The position numbers and the translations under genes are program-made. Under the pieces are notes generated by a model that worked only from the letters and a program-made list of their open reading frames with translations, made no database searches and was not told where the DNA came from. 38,449 nucleotides of DNA. Origin: an uncultured Pirellulaceae bacterium (GTDB taxonomy: Bacteria > Planctomycetota > Planctomycetia > Pirellulales > Pirellulaceae). The stretch is taken from contig CAJQQR010000269.1 of NCBI GenBank assembly GCA_905480545.1, positions 1 through 38,449 of the forward strand, given 5' to 3'. Below, piece after piece: positions 27,089-34,978 of the stretch; the stretch's first letter is position 1; every line of letters begins with the position of its first letter.

Positions 27089-27966
27089 TAGACGCCAATT
27101 TCGGAACGTGTAGCCGCGTTTTCTGAAGCATTGTCTCGTGACGCTGGTTTAGAAAAATCATACTCCGAAAGACATACCCGTTCTGATTTGGCGCGTTCAA
27201 CCAGACCGGTCAACGTGCATTCCTGATCGGGAAACGACGCGACGCCAACTTGAAGCTGTATCCCAATTTTAGATTTGAGCTCCGCTTCCATTCGGTGCAT
27301 CCAGATCTTGACATCCTCCGCCGACGTTTCCGGAAATAAAAGGACGAACTCGCCGTTTTGGAAAGCAACCAGATCTCCTGCATCGCAGTGGCCAACAAGC
27401 TGTTGGGCTACCTTGGACTCAATGTACTTTCGAGTGATCTCGGTTTTTGCCTTGTTGAAGAGCGAGTCAAGTTGTTCGATAGAAGCGTCGCCTTTAAAAG
27501 TCAGGGTCGCTAACGAAAGTGTTCGTTTAAATCGACGGGCTCTTTGGACTTCTTCGTAAAGCTCTGCTGACGAATCTTTGAGGGACAATGGTTGGCGTGG
27601 TGAAACCATTTCCGCGGCCTTGGCGGCTGCAGTAACAAATTCGTCGATACCCATTGAGACTCGGAAAGCCAATAAATTTGTGACGCAGAGGACGACGCAT
27701 TCCGTCACGGTGATTGGAAGGTTCGGTCCACTAAATGGATAGCCAAAATACCACTTCAGGCAGCCATAGACTGGCAAGCTGAAGCCCGTAATCTGAAGGA
27801 GGGTAACCTTTCCGAGCTTTGGTGTGCAAATAATCAGTACCGCCAAGCAACTCGTCAATACATAAACGAATGAAGCCAAGTTCATTGGTTCATAAATCCG
27901 CTCGACGTTAAATAAAATGCCCAGCCAGAGAATCAAAAAAACCAAGGATAATCGAACATTCAACAT
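27088..27966 (-). CDS. Membrane protein with degenerate GGDEF-like domain
   Basis: 292 residues. Four predicted membrane helices (about 5-20, 30-47, 53-70, 85-103), then a linker and a domain of about 145 residues arranged like a diguanylate cyclase core: 'ELYEEVQRARRFKRTLSLATL' (first helix and strand), 'VGHCDAGDLVAF', then Q-N-G-E-F (203-207) in place of GGDEF, 'VLLFPETSAEDV', and 'VGVASFP' near the end. With the first two signature residues changed to Q-N, cyclase activity is doubtful. A c-di-GMP or nucleotide-sensing or structural role is more likely. Its position as second gene of the arm, coupled to the deacetylase, suggests control of polysaccharide production. Confidence 0.7.
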   Translation of the reverse strand: MLNVRLSLVFLILWLGILFNVERIYEPMNLASFVYVLTSCLAVLIICTPKLGKVTLLQITGFSLPVYGCLKWYFGYPFSGPNLPITVTECVVLCVTNLLAFRVSMGIDEFVTAAAKAAEMVSPRQPLSLKDSSAELYEEVQRARRFKRTLSLATLTFKGDASIEQLDSLFNKAKTEITRKYIESKVAQQLVGHCDAGDLVAFQNGEFVLLFPETSAEDVKIWMHRMEAELKSKIGIQLQVGVASFPDQECTLTGLVERAKSERVCLSEYDFSKPASRDNASENAATRSEIGV

Positions 27967-28022
27967 TTAAGTACGATCCGATTTAAATGGCTCGGAGCCC
28001 CAAGGGAAATTGGTTCTCATTT

Positions 28023-28667
28023 CTAGCAAGCTCCTTTTTGACGGAACACGGCCGAAAAAGTCCTGAGAATGATCACTAAATCAAACCAAAAACTCTGTTT
28101 GCGAATGTATTCTGCATCCAAGCGGACCCGCTCATCAAAATCAACCTCACTCCGGCCACTCACCTGCCACAATCCCGTTATTCCAGGCGTGACCTCGAGG
28201 CGTTCTGTCTGGTCTAGCGCGTATGTTTCGGAACGAAATGAGGTGGGCCTTGGCCCCACAATACTCATGTCCGCCAATAGAACATTGAAAATCTGAGGTG
28301 ATTCGTCGAGGCTCGTCCTTCGGAGGAAACCGCCAACTCTCGTAATTCGTGGATCGGCAGAAATTTTGAAATCTGGAGCCGTCAATTCATTTAAATGCAT
28401 AAGATCTTTTTTCAGCTCTTCGGCATTGCGTACCATCGTCCGAAATTTAAACATTCGGAATCGTTGTCCCCCTTTTCCTGTCCGCCACTGACGGAAAATG
28501 ATTGGACCAGGCGATTCGATTAGAATTGCAATACCGCACATCGCAAGTATCGGAAGCAGCAGGGGAATCAAGATCGCGCAAACAACCAAGTCAAAAATTC
28601 GCTTGCCTATTTTCTTACGGCGCGACAATAAATTGGGCCGATTGTGGTCGGCCACGAGTTGAAACAT
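28023..28667 (-). CDS. Initiating sugar-1-phosphate transferase (phosphoglycosyltransferase)
   Basis: 214 residues from ATG 28667; an in-frame TTG at 28679 is possible and neither has a clear ribosome binding site. Basic segment, then KRIFDLVV and one re-entrant/membrane helix, GPIIFRQWRTGKGGQRFRMF, KFRTM, and RRTSLDESPQ followed by SIVGPRP. These are the motifs of monotopic PGTs (WbaP C-terminal domain/PglC), including the D-E catalytic pair. It should move a sugar phosphate from a UDP-sugar to undecaprenyl phosphate, starting the repeat unit. The short form lacks the large WbaP membrane domain. First gene of the minus arm, next to the shared regulatory region. Confidence 0.92.
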   Translation of the reverse strand: MFQLVADHNRPNLLSRRKKIGKRIFDLVVCAILIPLLLPILAMCGIAILIESPGPIIFRQWRTGKGGQRFRMFKFRTMVRNAEELKKDLMHLNELTAPDFKISADPRITRVGGFLRRTSLDESPQIFNVLLADMSIVGPRPTSFRSETYALDQTERLEVTPGITGLWQVSGRSEVDFDERVRLDAEYIRKQSFWFDLVIILRTFSAVFRQKGAC

Positions 28668-28692
28668 ATGGGCAGTCAAGTTGAAGGAGCCG

Positions 28693-28707
28693 GCAATTTA
28701 AAATTGC
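28693..28707. promoter_or_regulatory. 15-base perfect palindrome upstream of minus arm
   Basis: GCAATTTAAAATTGC is a perfect inverted repeat (arms GCAATTT and AAATTGC, one central base). It lies 26 bases ahead of the ATG of the phosphoglycosyltransferase gene (14 ahead of the alternative TTG). The spacing of GG and GC around it does not fit a sigma-54 promoter. Position and symmetry suit a repressor or activator site. Its right half with flank recurs at 34770-34783. Confidence 0.45.
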
Positions 28708-28750
28708 GGTTCAAAGGTTAGGAAGGGTACACGCTAGCTACTAGCTGGGA

Positions 28751-28780
28751 AATATGAAAGGAGTCGATTCAAAGAATCGG
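28751..28780 (+). repeat. Leader hairpin repeat, copy 1
   Basis: AATATGAAAGGAG, one variable base, then the perfect 6-bp hairpin CGATTC-AAA-GAATCG. It matches copy 2 at 25 of 30 positions with an offset of 71 bases. A run of six T follows at 28794-28799. Between divergent polysaccharide operons. Confidence 0.6.
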
Positions 28781-28821
28781 ATGATTAACGTTGTTTTTTC
28801 CAGCGTAAGCACGATTTGAGG

Positions 28822-28851
28822 AATATGAAAGGAGGCGATTTTAAAAATCCG
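28822..28851 (+). repeat. Leader hairpin repeat, copy 2
   Basis: The same AATATGAAAGGAG box, then a hairpin GATTTT-A-AAAATC. The pair C28770-G28774 of copy 1 is T28841-A28845 here, a compensatory change that keeps the stem. A run of ten T follows at 28865-28874. Confidence 0.6.
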
Positions 28852-28874
28852 GCAAAATTGACGGTTTTTTTTTT
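28849..28874 (+). terminator. Weak intrinsic-terminator-like structure in the wzz leader
   Basis: CCG-G-CAA pairs with TTG-A-CGG (one mismatch, AA loop), followed directly by ten T. For plus-strand transcription this would lie about 115 bases before the chain-length gene and could act as an attenuator. The stem is short, so the call is weak. Confidence 0.3.
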
Positions 28875-28887
28875 AAGAGGGTTGAAT

Positions 28888-28898
28888 TACACAGTGTA
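28888..28898. promoter_or_regulatory. Short palindrome TACAC-A-GTGTA
   Basis: Perfect 5-bp arms around one base, 90 bases upstream of the GTG of the chain-length gene; a candidate operator. Such a short palindrome can arise by chance. Confidence 0.25.
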
Positions 28899-28988
28899 GT
28901 ACTCAGATTGGTTGTACCTCGTCGTTTCTGCCAAACGGATGAACTCGAGTGTGTCTTTTCGACTTAACTTTTCTGATTCGGAGTTTTC

Positions 28989-30527
28989 GTGAGTGTTGAC
29001 ATCAAGTTGCTCTGGGAAAAAAAACTGACTCTCCTACTATTCGGACTGTTGGGATTGGGAGGCGGTTTTTTATACATTTCGCTAGTTCCTACCACTTTTG
29101 AGGCTCAGGCGCGAGTGTTGATTGAGCCAAGAGGGGTGTCGCCGGACTCCGATCCAATGGGGCGAGTTGTTCCTGAATTTATTCCAACCCAGGCCGAGAC
29201 CATTCGCAGTCCACTGATTGTTGCTCAGGCGATCAGTTCGATGGATATTGCCAAGCCAGACAACGTTCCCTTGGAGTCCTTTGATCCGGTTCGGCATGTC
29301 TTAAAATCCCTGAATGTCACGCCGCTTTTGAACGCTAATGTCGTTACGGTTACCTACCGAAGTACAGGAGAGACAGAGTCCACGCAGCTGATTTCTGAGG
29401 TGATTTCGGCTTACGAAACTCATGTCGGAAAGACCGATCGTGGCAGCACCGGCACAAAGGTCCAGTTGCTTGCCGCCAGCGAGCAAAAACAAAGAGACGA
29501 ATTACGAAAGTATGAGAAGGAATATGAAACACTTCGTCAGAAAACGCCCGTAATCGGGCAAGGACGAACTGCCAATCAGGACGGGGTGATTGAACTCGAG
29601 CTGATCAATCGTGAGCTGGTTGCCATCAAGTCGCAACGAAAAGAAATTGAATCTCGTTTGCTCGCAGTTTTGCGTGACAGTGAGCATCGTGTGTTGCCGC
29701 CTGAATCGGCGCCCGATGTACTAACACCTTTTCCGGTTTCATCTTTTCTCAACAGAAACATCACGCCTCGAAATAATGAATTCATGCTGACGGTAAAAAA
29801 GCCTGCGTTGGATTCCGATACGCAGCAGGAAGCTGATTCGATCGTGGCAGGTGGCGAACGCCAAGATGGAGTGTACGCGGATTCCAGTCAAATTGAACAA
29901 ATTATTCGCTACGCCAATCCAGAGGCAGCTCGCGACCTGCAGAGCCTCGATCAACAATTTCGATTTGCAGTGCTCAAAGCCGAAAAGCTTGATGCAATTT
30001 ATGCTGCAAGTCACCCGGCCATGCTCGCTGCCAAAGCGGAGGTTGACGCTCTGGAGGCGCTCCTTCAGCAACGGTTTGAAATTGTTTTAAAGAGTTGGCA
30101 GAGAGAGCTTCAGGGCCTGTTGGCCAGTGAGTTGGAGTTCAACGGAATCATTACCGAAAAAAAGGCAGAGATAAAAGCCACCGAGATTTTTCAGGTTCAA
30201 GAGGAAAATTTGCTTCGCAACATTGAAAACATCCGGCAACTTCATGCGTCAACGCTGCAGCAGCTCATTGCAATGCAAGGAGAGGAGTCGGCCATCTCCA
30301 ACGGGCGAAACTCAATAGAGATTCAAGTTTTGGATGCTCCCATGATTCTGAGTGATATGACTTGGCCGAATCCGAAAATGTTGCTTGCCGCTTCTTTTTT
30401 CGTTGGAGTCCTAATGGGATTAGGTGTGATTGGATTGGGTGTTGTGCGAAAAAGCCAAGTCGAGTCCCGTCAGCGTTCGGCGTCCGCAACAACTGCAGCC
30501 ACCACAGATGCGGGTGAAGCAACGTGA
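28989..30527 (+). CDS. Wzz-like chain-length/co-polymerase protein without kinase domain
   Basis: 512 residues, GTG start with GGAG about seven bases upstream. Wzz fold: a membrane helix near 13-32, then the beta-rich head beginning 'FEAQARVLIEPRG', a long coiled-coil region (about 155-220 and 300-420) and a second membrane helix near 464-486. The Ala/Thr-rich cytoplasmic tail is short. There is no Walker A motif and no tyrosine-rich tail, so the BY-kinase partner usual for this class is neither fused nor present in the window. Residues 230-290 form an insertion of low complexity. It should set chain length with the polymerase and the outer-membrane channel. First gene of the plus arm; its stop overlaps the glycosyltransferase start by ATGA. 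Confidence 0.85.
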   Translation: MSVDIKLLWEKKLTLLLFGLLGLGGGFLYISLVPTTFEAQARVLIEPRGVSPDSDPMGRVVPEFIPTQAETIRSPLIVAQAISSMDIAKPDNVPLESFDPVRHVLKSLNVTPLLNANVVTVTYRSTGETESTQLISEVISAYETHVGKTDRGSTGTKVQLLAASEQKQRDELRKYEKEYETLRQKTPVIGQGRTANQDGVIELELINRELVAIKSQRKEIESRLLAVLRDSEHRVLPPESAPDVLTPFPVSSFLNRNITPRNNEFMLTVKKPALDSDTQQEADSIVAGGERQDGVYADSSQIEQIIRYANPEAARDLQSLDQQFRFAVLKAEKLDAIYAASHPAMLAAKAEVDALEALLQQRFEIVLKSWQRELQGLLASELEFNGIITEKKAEIKATEIFQVQEENLLRNIENIRQLHASTLQQLIAMQGEESAISNGRNSIEIQVLDAPMILSDMTWPNPKMLLAASFFVGVLMGLGVIGLGVVRKSQVESRQRSASATTAATTDAGEAT

Positions 30528-31714
30528 TGGAATTTGCCGCGTGCCTTGCTCTGGGGTTTATTGCCTATGTGTATCTCGTATTCCCTGCGTTGATTTATCT
30601 GAGAGGATTGGTGATTAGTCGGCCCTGGAAGGTGGGGGATCAGTGTCCTCGCGTATCGGTTGTTGTTGTTTGTTTCAATGAAGCAGGCGGAATTCAATCC
30701 AAGCTGGACAACCTATTCGAATGTGACTATCCGCATGATCAGATAGAGGTCATCGTCGCTTCTGACGGTTCAACGGATGAAACGGAGCAGATCGTCGACG
30801 GCTACCCGGACGCCCGAGTGCGATTGCTGGCGTTTCCGCGACGTGGAAAAATACCGGCGCTTAATGATGCAGTTGAAAGTGCAAACGGCGAACTGATTGT
30901 TTTTACTGATGCAAACAGTGTCTTAAGCAGCAACGCTCTTAAAAATTTGACTCGACATTTCGCTGATCCCACAATCGGTTGCGTCGCGGGCAACCAAGTG
31001 TATGTCAAAGACACTCATGGTGGCACGATGGCCGAAGGTGAGCAGTCTTATTGGAATTTCGACCGTAGTCTTAAGGTTTTTCAATCCCGTTCAGGAAACG
31101 CGATTTCGGCGACCGGAGCCCTTTATGCCATTCGAGCAGTTCTCTTTAAAAAGGTGCCATCCGGTGTAACGGATGATTTCACAATTTCCACCAATGTGAT
31201 CCGGGAGGGGTTTCGACTTGTTTATGACAACGACGCGATAGCGAAAGAAAGAGTGGCTGGGAAATCCAAGACGGAGTTCAATCGAAAGATTCGAATCATA
31301 ACACGCGGTCTTCGCGCCGTTCTGTTAGCACGAGATCTCTGCAATCCTTTTCGATACGGCTTTTACTCGATTCAACTTTTTTCTCACAAGGTGATGAGAC
31401 GAATCGCAATCATTCCTTGTTTGGCATTGCTCGCAATTTCACCATGGCTGTTTTACGAGAGTGATTTTTTTCGGATTGTCGCGATAGCGTCTTGGGGAGC
31501 AGTAATCATGCTGGTTTTCGCGTTCCTGCTTTCCGGCACGGGGTTGGGCAAGTGGAAACCGCTTAGGTTGATTCTTTTTTTCGGCATGATTAACTGCGCT
31601 GCTCTGGTAGCGATCTTCAACATTTTGACGGGAAAGCGAATTGAAAAATGGAACCCAACAGGGATGGAAGTGCCTGTCGATAGCAGCGGTTTAAATTGGG
31701 TTAAGTCCAAATGA
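30524..31714 (+). CDS. Membrane glycosyltransferase family 2
   Basis: 396 residues. A membrane helix near 3-24, then a GT-A domain: VSVVVVCFNEAGGI (about 43-56), ASDGSTDET, FTDANS as the DxD-like site, and TDDFTIS further on. 'EQSYWNFDRSLK' is in the position of the Q/RxxRW-like acceptor region of processive enzymes, though that motif is not exact. Three or four membrane helices close the protein (about 290-380). This topology is that of inverting GT2 enzymes that elongate polysaccharides at the inner membrane. It sits between the chain-length gene and the ligase/polymerase, with four-base overlaps on both sides, so the three are translated together. Confidence 0.88.
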   Translation: MMEFAACLALGFIAYVYLVFPALIYLRGLVISRPWKVGDQCPRVSVVVVCFNEAGGIQSKLDNLFECDYPHDQIEVIVASDGSTDETEQIVDGYPDARVRLLAFPRRGKIPALNDAVESANGELIVFTDANSVLSSNALKNLTRHFADPTIGCVAGNQVYVKDTHGGTMAEGEQSYWNFDRSLKVFQSRSGNAISATGALYAIRAVLFKKVPSGVTDDFTISTNVIREGFRLVYDNDAIAKERVAGKSKTEFNRKIRIITRGLRAVLLARDLCNPFRYGFYSIQLFSHKVMRRIAIIPCLALLAISPWLFYESDFFRIVAIASWGAVIMLVFAFLLSGTGLGKWKPLRLILFFGMINCAALVAIFNILTGKRIEKWNPTGMEVPVDSSGLNWVKSK

Positions 31715-33216
31715 GCGGCACAAGTTCGTCGACTGAGTTTAGGCATAATAAAAAATCAAGCATGATTGGTGTCTCGCTGGTTTTTGGAATTGCTATGTTG
31801 GTCATCGCAGCGGTTACATTGCCGGGAAAATTGCCAATACTGGTCGCCGGAATCGCCGCAATCGTGACTGGCTATGCGATCTGGAAACGACCGGAATGGA
31901 CAACGCTTTTGGTTGTCTTTTTGATTTACTCCAATCTGCCAGTCGTTGCCGTCAAGTTTCATGGCGCGCCCGGTTTTTTCCCGGCAGCGGTAATCGCGCT
32001 GCTAATGTGGCCTCTTCTGCACGCCTTCTGGATTGGAAAGCAAGGCCTTGTTTTCGGAGCGGCGTCTCCGTGGCTAATTATTTTCACACTAGGGCAATAT
32101 TTGAGCAGTGTTTTTTCTAAATACCCAACTGAGTCCTTTGAGTCTTTCGTTTCATTCCTATTTGAGGGATTGTTGATCTATTTGGTCGTTACGAATCTCT
32201 GTCGAACCAGAGCGGTGCTCATCAAAGTGCTTTGGGCATTGGCGTTTTGCGCGATATTGATGGGGGGGGTCCCATTGATCCAACAATTTACCGGAATCGA
32301 CTCTGATTTCGGTGGTCTCGCTCAGGCTGATTCAGAATTTAAAGCCTCCGAATCAGCTGTTTCTGGCGTCAATCGCCAGCGAAGGTTCGCGGGCACAATC
32401 GGTGAACAGAATCGATATGCTCAATTCATGATGCTTCTTCTGCCAATTGGGATCACACTGATTTCCATTACGCGATCACCGAAATTTACAACGGTGGCAC
32501 TAATTGCGACACTGTGCGCTTTTTTCGGGTTTTCCCTCGCTTTCTCGCGGGGTGCGGCCGTTGGTTTTGTGTTGGCGTTGTTGATTGGTTGGCTGCTCGG
32601 TTTTTTTCCCATCAGACAATTCAAATGGGTCGCTCTGGCGTCGGTCTTCGTATTGATTCTTTTGCCTCAGTACGCGGTGCGTCTAGCATCCATTTCAACT
32701 CTCTTTGTAAATTCGAACTCGGTTCAGTTGAGGAATGCAGACGGGGCCACTCGCGGGCGATTAACCGAGATGGGGGCTGCTATTCTTGTGTTCAGGGACC
32801 ACTCGCTGTTAGGCGTGGGGCCAGGGATTTTTCCAAAGTACTCCAAGGAATACGGTCAACATATCGGATTAAGGTCCCTGAAGGATCGTCGGCAGGCACA
32901 CTGCATGCCGTTAGACATTGCCGCAGAAAACGGACTTTGGGGGGTGTCTGCTTTTGCTGCCATGCTACTGTCTGTTCTGGTGGCTCTCTATCGCATGTTT
33001 CTATATGCGAAAAGCAGGGATGATTCTGAAGGGAGAAATCTTTCAGCGGGAATGGCAATGTCGTTGCTGTTTTATCTGACGACTTCGCTCTTCTTACACC
33101 TGTCTTACATTCGTTACTTTTGGCTACTGCTGGCCCTGGTCGACTCTACGAGTCTCATTCTTCAGGCTGAAAAAAACGCAGATGGCAGATCAGTTGAGGC
33201 GTCCCGGATTCAATAG
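31711..33216 (+). CDS. O-antigen ligase/polymerase (Wzy_C domain)
   Basis: 501 residues with about 11-12 membrane helices. The large periplasmic loop and flanks carry Wzy_C-type features: 'FSLAFSRGAAVGFVLALL' before it, the arginine 'GATRGRLTEMG', and 'LLGVGPGIFPKYSKEY' with conserved glycine and histidine surroundings (HCMPLDIAAENG). It should polymerise repeat units or ligate the chain to an acceptor in the periplasm. Last gene of the plus arm; its 3' end overlaps the stop region of the convergent export gene by 27 bases. The start overlaps the GT2 stop by ATGA. Confidence 0.88.
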   Translation: MSGTSSSTEFRHNKKSSMIGVSLVFGIAMLVIAAVTLPGKLPILVAGIAAIVTGYAIWKRPEWTTLLVVFLIYSNLPVVAVKFHGAPGFFPAAVIALLMWPLLHAFWIGKQGLVFGAASPWLIIFTLGQYLSSVFSKYPTESFESFVSFLFEGLLIYLVVTNLCRTRAVLIKVLWALAFCAILMGGVPLIQQFTGIDSDFGGLAQADSEFKASESAVSGVNRQRRFAGTIGEQNRYAQFMMLLLPIGITLISITRSPKFTTVALIATLCAFFGFSLAFSRGAAVGFVLALLIGWLLGFFPIRQFKWVALASVFVLILLPQYAVRLASISTLFVNSNSVQLRNADGATRGRLTEMGAAILVFRDHSLLGVGPGIFPKYSKEYGQHIGLRSLKDRRQAHCMPLDIAAENGLWGVSAFAAMLLSVLVALYRMFLYAKSRDDSEGRNLSAGMAMSLLFYLTTSLFLHLSYIRYFWLLLALVDSTSLILQAEKNADGRSVEASRIQ

Positions 33217-34404
33217 TTTTTGCATGAGTTCCGTGTATGGAGCTGTAATGATTGTAGGCAGGACGCGATCCAATGTTCGCCGCAACCACCATGCTGGATC
33301 TGGATTCAGGTAAATGATGTCCCCAGGCAAGACCATGATGTTTTCGCTGCGATCAAAACGCGCAGCAATGAGGTCCACACGGATCAACAATGGATTGCCA
33401 TCTGAACCGGTTCGGTGAACCGTTACGGTTGTCGGCGAATCAATAGGGTCGATATAACCTGCCATCGCAACGGCCGTCACGACATCAACATCACGGTCGG
33501 GCGGAAGGAGAAAACCATTGCCCAAATCGCGATTGTCATTTCCGACGGTAAACCTAACTTGGTTGTTGCCACTCAGTTGTCCAACGACATAGAAAGTTTT
33601 GTCGGGTGACTTTTTGACTACTACAACGTCACTGTCGAATAGTACCGCGTCCTGGGGTGACACGCTTGGAGGGTAATGACATCTCAAAGGAATTCGCAAA
33701 ATAGACAGTTGGGGAGCAGCATGCATTGGTAAACCTGGATCGCCCAAGGCGGGGTCTGCTACCTGAACAGCAGGCGTTTGTAGGAATGGGGTGGACGCCC
33801 GTCTGTGTACTTGGATTTCTGTCTGGCCGAGTTGAATGCCACCAGCACTCGCGATTGCGTGTGCGATGTCATTCTCGTATTTCGGCAATTTGTAATAACC
33901 TGGAGCATTAACTCCCCCCAATACCATGACACCAACTGAGCTTCTCTCGACTAGCGAAACCGACACTTTGGGGTTGTCGAGAAATTTGGCGGCGAACAGG
34001 TTCACAATTTTTTGTCTTGCTTTTTCAATTGAAAAACCACCAATTTTTATCGTGCCGATCAGCGGCAATAAAACGGTTCCTTCCGCACTTATCCTACAAT
34101 CTAGATCCGATTTTTGAGTGCTAACGCCTCGGTTAGGGGAAGCTTGCTCGGAGTTCTCAAGACCGGCAAAAGGCGTTACTTCCGAAACTCTGATATTGAC
34201 AATATCATCTGCCCCCAAGATGTATTCGGTGGGTGCATATCCAGTTAATGTTGCAAAATTCAGTTCGGCTTCATGAGCCTTCTTTGCATATCGAAAGCTG
34301 TCATCCAGTGAAGCTGCCGGAATTCCCGGGGACTTTAATGGCGCGTAGCAGCCGCAAGTTGCGACTGTAACTAATAAATAAATCAAAAACGAAATCCTAG
34401 GCAT
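33190..34404 (-). CDS. Polysaccharide export protein, Wza-like (Poly_export/SLBB)
   Basis: 404 residues from the ATG at 34404, which has GAGGAAAG ahead of it; a TTG six codons upstream is less likely. The signal peptide ends in TCGC, giving a probable lipoprotein (lipobox imperfect). The Poly_export domain starts YILGADDIVNIRV and includes LPLIGTIKIGGFSIEKARQKI and 'NPKVSVSLV'. SLBB-type repeats follow: VMVLGGVNAPGYYKL and VYVVGQLSG-like 'FYVVGQLSGNNQVRF'. The C-terminus is amphipathic (WLRRTLDRVLPTIITA), as needed to cross the outer membrane. It should form the export channel. Convergent with the plus arm rather than in it, so separately expressed. Confidence 0.9.
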   Translation of the reverse strand: MPRISFLIYLLVTVATCGCYAPLKSPGIPAASLDDSFRYAKKAHEAELNFATLTGYAPTEYILGADDIVNIRVSEVTPFAGLENSEQASPNRGVSTQKSDLDCRISAEGTVLLPLIGTIKIGGFSIEKARQKIVNLFAAKFLDNPKVSVSLVERSSVGVMVLGGVNAPGYYKLPKYENDIAHAIASAGGIQLGQTEIQVHRRASTPFLQTPAVQVADPALGDPGLPMHAAPQLSILRIPLRCHYPPSVSPQDAVLFDSDVVVVKKSPDKTFYVVGQLSGNNQVRFTVGNDNRDLGNGFLLPPDRDVDVVTAVAMAGYIDPIDSPTTVTVHRTGSDGNPLLIRVDLIAARFDRSENIMVLPGDIIYLNPDPAWWLRRTLDRVLPTIITAPYTELMQKLLNPGRLN

Positions 34405-34479
34405 CCGCTTTCCTCGCTCCAAAAAAGACCTCGACCATGTAGTTGATCGGAGTTTAAGCGATAAAATACTTGAACTAGT

Positions 34480-34761
34480 TTAGGTAAAGTGTAGAGGTGC
34501 CGCAGGTTCCCTAGATTGACACATGTGGTTTGAAGCTGCTTTTAGGGAAGCGATTTTGAGAAGAAGTCCGATCAGCGTTGGGGGCAAGGCAATGCTGGCA
34601 AAAATGCTCAATCGCGAAATTGGACCCAAGAATTTGATGACAAGCGTAGGGGAGCCAGGTGGTTTTGTCCCTTGTAAGTCGGGCAAAATTTGATTGTTGT
34701 GCGACGAGGGTTTGGGATTGGCAGGATTACCCTTCGGGAGGATGGAGTCGTTGTCTTCCAC
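34480..34761 (-). CDS. Possible small Pro-rich single-pass membrane protein
   Basis: 93 codons, GTG start at 34761. The N-terminal 40 residues are polar and Pro/Asn-rich; a hydrophobic segment follows at about 50-70 (ISRLSIFASIALPPTLIGLL) and a short polar tail with one Cys. I do not recognise it. In its favour, the conserved 14-base element at 34770-34783 lies just upstream of the start, as a related element does for the phosphoglycosyltransferase gene. Against it, there is no clear ribosome binding site and a 52-codon frame is open on the other strand. Confidence 0.3.
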   Translation of the reverse strand: MEDNDSILPKGNPANPKPSSHNNQILPDLQGTKPPGSPTLVIKFLGPISRLSIFASIALPPTLIGLLLKIASLKAASNHMCQSREPAAPLHFT

Positions 34762-34769
34762 CGCCCTGG

Positions 34770-34783
34770 TTTAAAATTGCGGT
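34770..34783. promoter_or_regulatory. Recurrence of the 14-base TTTAAAATTGCGGT element
   Basis: Identical to 28697-28710. On the minus strand it reads ACCGCAATTTTAAA and ends 8 bases before the GTG at 34761. The left half of the palindrome seen at 28693 is not kept here. Confidence 0.35.
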
Positions 34784-34978
34784 ATATATGAATGTTTTCG
34801 AGAAAGATCTGAACCTTTGTGGTTTGCTCTCACTTTAGACATCTTTTTGAGGTGTTGAGTCAAAGTGCTCTAGCCGAGATTGGTCAACGATATTGTGTTA
34901 GATGAAGCCATCGTGTTTTGCTCATCTTGCATTCCGGCAATTCTCGGATGAATTCCTGATACAGAGATTTTGAAACAA

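Noticed and set aside
28691-28708. Possible sigma-54 promoter (GG...GC) near the palindrome
   Set aside because: GG and GC are separated by 12 bases, not the 10 required.
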